Source of the DNA: Eubacteriales bacterium
GTDB taxonomy: Bacteria; Bacillota; Clostridia; Lachnospirales; Lachnospiraceae
Direction: 5' to 3'
Length of the DNA: 56,042 bases
NCBI GenBank assembly: GCA_030533405.1
Contig: JAUNJF010000022.1
Span: forward strand, 3,364 to 59,405
Shown: positions 50,555 to 56,042 of the stretch, in pieces
Position numbering within the stretch: the first letter of the stretch is position 1
How the letters are laid out: every line of letters starts with the position of its first letter
Program-made: the position numbers and the translations under genes
Notes under the pieces: model-generated
Database searches by the model: none
Seen by the model: the letters and a program-made list of their open reading frames with translations, nothing else
Told to the model about the DNA's origin: nothing

Positions 50555-51193
50555 CTAACGCTTCTCTGGATAATTAATCCAATTTTCTCCATCATATTCA
50601 TCAATTTGCCTTACAAGCCTATCAATATAAACATCAAGATTATCATCTAATTCAGAAGCATACCACACATTAGCTCTACCAAATCCGAATTTCCAACCAT
50701 TTGCTTTTCTCGGAACTTGCCATTGCAGTTTTTTAGAACGTACGCTAACTGGTAAAAGAACGCAATCGCTTGCCTTTGCAACTGCATTATAATATTGAAC
50801 TTCATCCTCTGAAAACCAAGCCTCTTTATAGTTGCGAAAAACTGTAGCATGCTTGTACCAACCTACAACAGTCGTATACTTATGAGCAGGATGTTTTGCA
50901 CAATATACAACCAATACATCTTCTACATAATCTTCTTTGTTACACAATTTACATCCATTAATATTTTCTATATGCATCTGATTCACCGTATTGCCATTAT
51001 ACGATTTTGTCTCGTAAAATCCCAAACAATAATACTCTTCTTTGTTTTGAAAACTAACAGGAGTGAAGTTATACTTCTCATGTCCATCTCCAGTTTTTTG
51101 AACATAATCACCGCCAAATTTTGGAGTGTCCGTTCCGTCCACATTTCCTGTATATTCTTTCATCCACGCAATGTTAAAAAATACTATTCTCAT
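50555..51193 (-). CDS. Possible modified-DNA reader domain protein, first gene of the cluster
   Basis: A 212-residue protein. The N-terminus MRIVFFNIAWMKEYTG and the later VVGWYKHATVFRNY and GFGRANVWYAS stretches resemble a beta-barrel domain that I associate with HNH and restriction-type proteins, possibly a PUA/EVE-like reader of modified bases; this is from memory of motifs and uncertain. A CKLCNK pair could bind metal. It would suit a system that recognises modified phage DNA. It is the first gene of the cluster, with a palindromic ATGTTAT-AGA-ATAACAT 51-67 bp upstream of the start codon. Confidence 0.6.
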   Translation of the reverse strand: MRIVFFNIAWMKEYTGNVDGTDTPKFGGDYVQKTGDGHEKYNFTPVSFQNKEEYYCLGFYETKSYNGNTVNQMHIENINGCKLCNKEDYVEDVLVVYCAKHPAHKYTTVVGWYKHATVFRNYKEAWFSEDEVQYYNAVAKASDCVLLPVSVRSKKLQWQVPRKANGWKFGFGRANVWYASELDDNLDVYIDRLVRQIDEYDGENWINYPEKR

Positions 51194-51243
51194 AATTTAA
51201 TCCGCCCCCCAACATACTCATTCTAACAGCGAACAGGAAACTA

Positions 51244-51260
51244 ATGTTATAGAATAACAT
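51244..51260. promoter_or_regulatory. Palindrome upstream of the nuclease/helicase cluster
   Basis: ATGTTAT-AGA-ATAACAT lies in the 147-bp gap before the first gene of the cluster. It may be an operator for a regulator that I cannot identify. No clear promoter boxes are visible around it. Confidence 0.4.
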
Positions 51261-51340
51261 CTATCCGCGAGTTTTTTCATTTTTGTTAATTCTCTAGAAT
51301 GTAGCATTTACCACTCCCTATCAGTTTCAGAAATTATACA

Positions 51341-51673
51341 TTATAACTTATTGTATTTATCACTCTTGCCTTTGGCTTTATCTACGGGATACTTTTCATT
51401 GTTCACTTTTATTTTTTCTTGAACTATTTCGTCAATATCCAATCCACATACATCCGCCATGAGCACACAATAATTTATTACATCTGCCAACTCTTCTTTT
51501 ATTTTTTTTTGTTTATTTTCATTTGATGTGTCAGAACCACTCCACTGAAAAACCTCAAGTAATTCTGCGGCCTCTAAAGAAATTGAAATAGCTAAATCCT
51601 TGGGATTATGAAATTGCTTCCAATCTCTATCATCTCTAAATTTTAAAATCTGACTAATAGTTTCTTGCGTCAT
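51341..51673 (-). CDS. MazG-like nucleotide pyrophosphohydrolase
   Basis: A 110-residue MazG/iMazG-type protein that hydrolyses (d)NTPs or related alarmones to monophosphates. The metal-binding pattern is complete: SLEAAELLEVFQW with two acidic ligands, then EELADVINYCVLMAD. AAGGAG lies 8 nt before ATG. It follows the DUF2075 gene by 12 bp on the same strand, so the two are co-transcribed. This pairing recurs in defence neighbourhoods, where nucleotide depletion limits phage growth; that use is inferred. Confidence 0.92.
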   Translation of the reverse strand: MTQETISQILKFRDDRDWKQFHNPKDLAISISLEAAELLEVFQWSGSDTSNENKQKKIKEELADVINYCVLMADVCGLDIDEIVQEKIKVNNEKYPVDKAKGKSDKYNKL

Positions 51674-51685
51674 AATTAAATCTCC

Positions 51686-53440
51686 TTATTTTGCGGCCTC
51701 TAACAATGCCTGTCGCAATTCTGGATCGCATGCATAAATATACATCCCATTTACTCCACGCGTCATAAGAACCCTTACTTCATGCTGTATTAACGTCTGA
51801 CCAAATTTTTGTTTTGTTCCATCAGATAATGTTCTGTTTCTTATAGCCTTATCATTATGACTAGCTGATGGATCAAAAATTATTTTTCCATTTCGATATT
51901 TCACTGATGGTCCAAGTATCACTCCTGCATAATTTAAATCAAATCCTTGAATAGTAAAGGTTGATCCTACTTCTTTTATCGTTTGCGGTTGTTCTGCCCA
52001 CGCAAGTCCACGAATTTCTCTTTTTTCTTTTCTGGACAATTCTGATTCAAGTTCTCTATTCCATGGTTTATGCCATGTTCCAATAAGAACTTCCCAATAT
52101 TTTAGTAAATGATTTGGGGGTTTATTAATTGAACTATACTCCCAATCATATGTAGCAATAACACGAGACAATTCTGAATCGCCATCCTTTGCCTTTTTTT
52201 GAATTTCTATATCAAGATTCTCCGGAGTATCAAATACTTTGATACTATATCCTCCAAGGTCTTTGGGTATCTTTTTTAGTTGACCTAGTTTCGTAAAAGA
52301 ATCAATCCAATCCATTGTTTCTGGATTAACTTGCATACGCAATTGCTTATCAAATACAATATAATTATTTCCTAATTTTGCTTGACTCCTATATTTTTCA
52401 AGAATTTGCGCCTCCCAAAATTGTTCCGTAGTAAGAATTTGATTTTCATCAAACATTACAACCGTAACTTTTGCTCTATCAATAATATCTTTTAATTGAT
52501 TTTCGCCACGATATGACTGTTTTCCCTGAGTAAGTAGCAAATGCGCTTCATCTATAAATGCTACATCCACGGGATCATCCTCTGTATGATTATTAATAAA
52601 TGTCGTTGGTTTACTAACAACTTTTCCGTATTTTTCTGTCAGTCCTAATTTATCTGCTATTTGTTCATATACAGTAATCTGCTCATCATGATTAACTAAC
52701 AAATGACAACTTAATTCCTTATTATTTTCTTCTGCGAGGCAATACAACTCATAAAAAGTACTACTATTAAGCACTGTCTTTCCCGTTCCTGCTTCTCCGT
52801 CTATAAAAATCAATTGTTTTGTCTCACCATTATCAATAGCTTTAAAAACCTTTTGAATAATCAAATCTCTAGCCTTTTCTTGGTCCTTTGTAAGCTTATG
52901 TAATGGTGACGCCTTATATATAGCTGAATCTTTTATTTTACTCTCTGTCGGGAATAATTCTTTATTTTCTCTACGAAGGCCTTTCCATATTTTTCTGAAT
53001 ATATCATCCAATTCCTCCATAGGATAATAACTTGTTTGAGGATTATCTCTTAGATTATGTACATGCTTTACCCTATCTACGCTCATCATATAATGCATCA
53101 ATCGATTTTCAATATCTAATGTCAACGATTTATTAAAATGTTCATGCCCAATAATAAAAAGACTCGCATCTTTTTCTACTAATTTACTTTGCCATCTTTT
53201 CTTATCTGAAGCGGCATCATAATGTTGACGTGTTCTTTTAAAAATATCATTTGACTCACCTACATAAACCTCAAAATTTCCTGATTCTTGCCAGTTATGA
53301 ATATAAACGGTAGGGAAGTTCATAATTATTTTTTGCGTTTTTTCATCCTCGGCAGGCAATGACACGGTTTCAAAAAAATCCAATGCATCTCGGCTATCTT
53401 TTATTTGCTTTATGATTGGTTTTGCTATATTAACACTCAT
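51686..53440 (-). CDS. GIY-YIG nuclease domain fused to a DUF2075-type helicase
   Basis: A 584-residue protein. Residues about 43-90 have a GIY-YIG-like motif (VYIHNWQESG, YVGESNDIFKRTRQHY). After a linker, a helicase core has Walker A GEAGTGKT (215-222), Walker B VAFIDEAHLLL (about 300), a QLRMQVN-type motif and a C-terminal motif VLMTRGVNGMYIYACD, the hallmark of the DUF2075/Schlafen-group helicases. A nuclease-helicase fusion of this type fits restriction of foreign nucleic acid. The ATG is preceded by AAGGAG at 12 nt. It is followed by the MazG-like gene. Confidence 0.92.
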   Translation of the reverse strand: MSVNIAKPIIKQIKDSRDALDFFETVSLPAEDEKTQKIIMNFPTVYIHNWQESGNFEVYVGESNDIFKRTRQHYDAASDKKRWQSKLVEKDASLFIIGHEHFNKSLTLDIENRLMHYMMSVDRVKHVHNLRDNPQTSYYPMEELDDIFRKIWKGLRRENKELFPTESKIKDSAIYKASPLHKLTKDQEKARDLIIQKVFKAIDNGETKQLIFIDGEAGTGKTVLNSSTFYELYCLAEENNKELSCHLLVNHDEQITVYEQIADKLGLTEKYGKVVSKPTTFINNHTEDDPVDVAFIDEAHLLLTQGKQSYRGENQLKDIIDRAKVTVVMFDENQILTTEQFWEAQILEKYRSQAKLGNNYIVFDKQLRMQVNPETMDWIDSFTKLGQLKKIPKDLGGYSIKVFDTPENLDIEIQKKAKDGDSELSRVIATYDWEYSSINKPPNHLLKYWEVLIGTWHKPWNRELESELSRKEKREIRGLAWAEQPQTIKEVGSTFTIQGFDLNYAGVILGPSVKYRNGKIIFDPSASHNDKAIRNRTLSDGTKQKFGQTLIQHEVRVLMTRGVNGMYIYACDPELRQALLEAAK

Positions 53441-53661
53441 TATTCAATCATTTCTCCTTATCCCAATTCCATGTATACTTGGTATATTTCCCACAATTTT
53501 CGCTGTACTACTTATCCAACAACCAATTTGCAATAACCTCTATCTGAATACCTTCATACTGATAATTCTCCTGATGTATTCTAGCAAGAATCATTTTAGG
53601 ATAACTTTCGTAGTAACACCATAATCAAAGTCTTTTATAATACTTTCAAAAAAACTTCTTT
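53441..53661. other. Intergenic region between the Nudix and DUF2075 genes
   Basis: These 221 bp are AT-rich. I see no gene, clear hairpin or repeat in them. A plus-strand open frame of 70 codons here is hydrophobic and without ribosome site, and I take it for chance. Confidence 0.5.
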
Positions 53662-54063
53662 CTAAATACTCCCCTTTATCCTCTCCAACACTCCAACATC
53701 CGCCGGCAACCATTCCACGTCATCCAGCTCCTCTTTCTTCAACCATCTAGCAGCCTCATGCTCCTTCAGTACCAAATTACCAGTTACAATCTCACACCAG
53801 AAGCAATCCATGGACAAATGAAATGTTGGGTAATCATACTCAATTGTTTCAATCAACTCACCAACTGAGATTTCTGCATCAAGTTCCTCCAAGATTTCTC
53901 TTTTCAAAGCTTCCTGTGGAGTCTCACCTTCTTCAATCTTGCCGCCTGGGAATTCCCAACCACCTTTCAGATCACCATAGCCACGCTGGGTAGCAAAGAT
54001 GATCGATTCTCCTTTTTCATTTATCGCTTTTATGACTGCTGCAACAACTCTAATAGTCTTCAT
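53662..54063 (-). CDS. Nudix hydrolase, MutT-like (8-oxo-dGTP or dCTP type)
   Basis: A 133-residue hydrolase. The Nudix box GGKIEEGETPQEALKREILEELDAEI is complete, given here in outline: GX5EX7REUXEEXGU with Glu residues at REILEEL. The N-terminus (RVVAAVI) and the C-terminal segment (KEELDDVEWLPADVGVLERI) match the MutT family that cleans oxidised nucleotides. GGAAGG lies before ATG. It stands 23 bp after the DEAH helicase gene and is probably co-transcribed with it. The 221 bp downstream show no gene. Confidence 0.93.
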   Translation of the reverse strand: MKTIRVVAAVIKAINEKGESIIFATQRGYGDLKGGWEFPGGKIEEGETPQEALKREILEELDAEISVGELIETIEYDYPTFHLSMDCFWCEIVTGNLVLKEHEAARWLKKEELDDVEWLPADVGVLERIKGSI

Positions 54064-54086
54064 TTTTATTTCCTTCCTAACAGTTC

Positions 54087-56042
54087 CTAACTATTCACAA
54101 TATATTCATAAATATCTTCTCTGACTGGCACATCCAAAATCCATTCGATTTCCACCGCTGATTTTGCAGTATTTGCCATCGTGAATTCCTTTGCATTTCC
54201 ACTTGCTGTCATTCGTCCAAGATAATAGAACTCCTTGGAAATCTTATCATCCTTATTTTTACGGACAAATAATTCTACTTGAATACCACGTTCTTCTGCC
54301 TTCAAGAAATTCTGTACATCATCCGACGCCATACTTCTACCAGACTTCGATATCGCAATCAATGTTTTATTACTTGTGAAATGATCCTCATATTTTGTGG
54401 TATCACTGATATCCTCTGACTTGTCATAGTTGATGAATACCGGGAATGTCTTTGTCTTCTTATCAAACTTATATCCACCGATATTCAAAGGCACCTCATT
54501 GTTCTCCCAATTGAGAAGTCTACACACATCTTCATATGTATATTTTTGATAAAGCACCAAATCCGATTGTCCATAACAATCACTATAATCTCGCTGATAC
54601 CTTCTAATACCAAACTCCACAAGCTCTTTGATCACCTGATAGAAATCATCATCTGCAAGCATTTGTAAAAATGCTTCTGCCGGCTTAAAATCATCTGATT
54701 CTTCTTCAATAAATACACACTGTGCATATGTCTTTTTACCGGAACCAGCTGGGAATTCATTCGTCATCACATTTACGATATTGTCCTGCTGATTTTTACT
54801 AAGCGATTTGCCATATGCTTTCAAATCATCTGACAATCCTGCAAACAATCCAATCTTCGAAAATCCATGCGCATATGCCAATACACGATTTAACAACTGA
54901 AGCTCTTGAATTCGTTTTCCAGATGCCAACTTCTTAGAAATGAACTCAATTGTTTTCTCCTGTTCTTCCGAGAATCGAATCGTATATTCCTTCTCGTATT
55001 TCACAAGGAATTTGTAATACGAACCCAAGCTATTATTGTCAAAGATTCGAACGACATCCATTTCTCCATAATCATCAAAATCACGGAGTGCCGGTATTCT
55101 TCCTAATTTATTTTTCAAGTTTGTATAATTCTCTTTAATGAGTTTGATATCACTGAAGTTTGCATTATCTACCGATGCAAAAATTCGCTTACGACTAATC
55201 TCATCAAAATGCACCGTGGAAGCTCCTGGTATCACACGACCACCTTCCATAATATATCTACGGATGTTGTCCTTGTTATATGTATGGTCTCCCGACAACG
55301 CAATCGGAATCATAAAGTTATTATTATAATTCCCAATGAAATCAAGAATGACAACATATTCCTTGCCATCCGCCTTTCGAAGACCTCGTCCAAGCTGCTG
55401 AATAAATACAATCGGAGACTGCGTTGGACGCAACATAATAACCTGATTCACCTCAACAATATCCACACCTTCATTTAAAATCTCATAAGAAAAAATGTAG
55501 TCTAACGGTGTCCGTTCTGCTGTAGCCTCGTTTTCATTCATTGCTAACCGTTCAAATGCATCCTGGCGCTCTTGTTCTGAGGCGCTACCATTTAACGCAA
55601 TCGTTCTATAATACATTCCAGTTTCTGGATTGATTGTCTGATTGAATTTCGCAGACAATGTTTCTGTCTCCCGAATTCCACTACAAAAAATCAATCCCTT
55701 CACTTTCTCTCCGCTATATCCATAGTAATTCGCCTGCTTGATGATATGCTTCACACGCTCATCACTGGTAAGCATATTGAAGTCTCTATTTGCCTCTTCA
55801 TCATCTCCAATGATTGCCAAGTCCGTAATGCCAAAATAATGGAATGGACAAAGCAGGTTATCTTCCATTGCCTGTTGCAATCTAATTTCATATGCAATGT
55901 TATAATCAAACAATTCGTATACATTTCTACCTTCGATATTATCATCTCGTTTATCTGGCGTAGCAGTCATTCCAAGCCATAACCTAGGCGTAAAATGCTT
56001 CATAATCTTCTGATAGGTATCCGCTGAAACATGGTGTGCTTC
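54087..56042 (-). CDS. DEAH helicase of the DUF3427 type, N-terminus outside the window
   Basis: The frame is open from TAA to the right edge of the window, so this is the C-terminal part (652 codons) of a larger gene. The last codons at the edge read EAHHVSADTYQK, the end of a DEAH box, followed by motif III GMTATPD. Motif V/VI is YEILNEGVDIVEVNQVI and QQLGRGLRK, typical of superfamily 2 helicases. The C-terminal half with its QLLNRVLAYAHGF and DFKPAEAFLQML stretches fits the DUF3427 family, which usually carries an N-terminal PLD domain. These are restriction-like DNA defence enzymes. A Nudix gene follows. Confidence 0.9.
   Translation of the reverse strand, partial: EAHHVSADTYQKIMKHFTPRLWLGMTATPDKRDDNIEGRNVYELFDYNIAYEIRLQQAMEDNLLCPFHYFGITDLAIIGDDEEANRDFNMLTSDERVKHIIKQANYYGYSGEKVKGLIFCSGIRETETLSAKFNQTINPETGMYYRTIALNGSASEQERQDAFERLAMNENEATAERTPLDYIFSYEILNEGVDIVEVNQVIMLRPTQSPIVFIQQLGRGLRKADGKEYVVILDFIGNYNNNFMIPIALSGDHTYNKDNIRRYIMEGGRVIPGASTVHFDEISRKRIFASVDNANFSDIKLIKENYTNLKNKLGRIPALRDFDDYGEMDVVRIFDNNSLGSYYKFLVKYEKEYTIRFSEEQEKTIEFISKKLASGKRIQELQLLNRVLAYAHGFSKIGLFAGLSDDLKAYGKSLSKNQQDNIVNVMTNEFPAGSGKKTYAQCVFIEEESDDFKPAEAFLQMLADDDFYQVIKELVEFGIRRYQRDYSDCYGQSDLVLYQKYTYEDVCRLLNWENNEVPLNIGGYKFDKKTKTFPVFINYDKSEDISDTTKYEDHFTSNKTLIAISKSGRSMASDDVQNFLKAEERGIQVELFVRKNKDDKISKEFYYLGRMTASGNAKEFTMANTAKSAVEIEWILDVPVREDIYEYIVNS

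Noticed and set aside
40153-51193. DISARM, Mokosh or Dpd system
   Set aside because: PLD and SNF2 proteins occur in these, but DUF1998 and DrmA/DrmB, the Mokosh helicase, and the TGT/QueC genes of Dpd are absent.
1-56042. tRNA or rRNA genes, integrase, transposase, insertion-sequence ends
   Set aside because: None was recognised by eye on either strand. Absence cannot be proved without a covariance or profile search.

Overview
The window reads as chromosomal DNA of a low-GC Gram-positive anaerobe of the Bacillota, most likely Lachnospiraceae (Butyrivibrio/Roseburia-like). This rests on lipoprotein signal peptides, strong AGGAGG-type ribosome binding sites, LytTR/GHKL two-component genes, a dockerin-bearing secreted amidase and a cell-surface beta-helix protein. 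It is inferred from protein types, not from a marker gene. Almost every gene is on the minus strand; only the truncated first gene and an AraC regulator are on plus. No rRNA, tRNA, CRISPR array, integrase or transposase was seen.

Layout. 1-1 kb: 3' end of a beta-helix surface protein, closed by a bidirectional terminator. 1.1-8.6 kb: M13 metallopeptidase lipoprotein, FtsX/MacB-type ABC exporter and LytTR/GHKL two-component system on one strand. 8.8-12.1 kb: YaiI/YqxD-type protein, then an ADP-ribose-handling group (bacterial-type PARG, VWA protein, macro domain fused to a helical HTH-like domain). 12.1-19.4 kb: operon of a secreted transglutaminase-like protein, an HPt protein, an HD-GYP response regulator and a hybrid histidine kinase, which together form a phosphorelay. 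19.4-20.2 kb: divergent peptide deformylase and a small acidic protein. 20.3-22.4 kb: a free-standing reverse transcriptase with two small downstream genes, preceded by a strong promoter overlapped by a palindrome, a structured leader of about 170 nt and an intrinsic terminator right against the ribosome binding site. 22.4-28 kb: rhomboid protease, LprI-like lipoprotein, three-gene ABC-2 exporter, divergent AraC regulator with a repeated operator, and a DUF4365 protein.

28.7-40 kb: CHAP-dockerin protein, FtsH-like protease, DEDDh exonuclease with an in-frame UAG before an acidic tail, XRE regulator, a degenerate exonuclease-like gene with a tiny coupled upstream ORF, a second macro-domain protein, lipoproteins, a MerR regulator and a three-gene membrane/lipoprotein operon. 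The MerR gene and that operon share a near-palindromic upstream site. 40-51.2 kb: seven tightly packed genes (putative modification reader, unknown, phospholipase D-family nuclease, SNF2 helicase, SAM methyltransferase, HNH nuclease, large protein with a Gly/Ala-rich hydrophobic segment) that look like an anti-phage or restriction-like island and match no named system I can assign. 51.3-56 kb: MazG-type pyrophosphohydrolase, GIY-YIG/DUF2075 helicase, Nudix hydrolase and a truncated DEAH helicase of the DUF3427 type.

The two most promising candidates for undescribed biology are the reverse transcriptase unit with its leader RNA (20.3-22.4 kb) and the seven-gene nuclease/helicase island (40.1-51.2 kb). 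Functional statements come from recognised motifs and gene order; no database search was possible.
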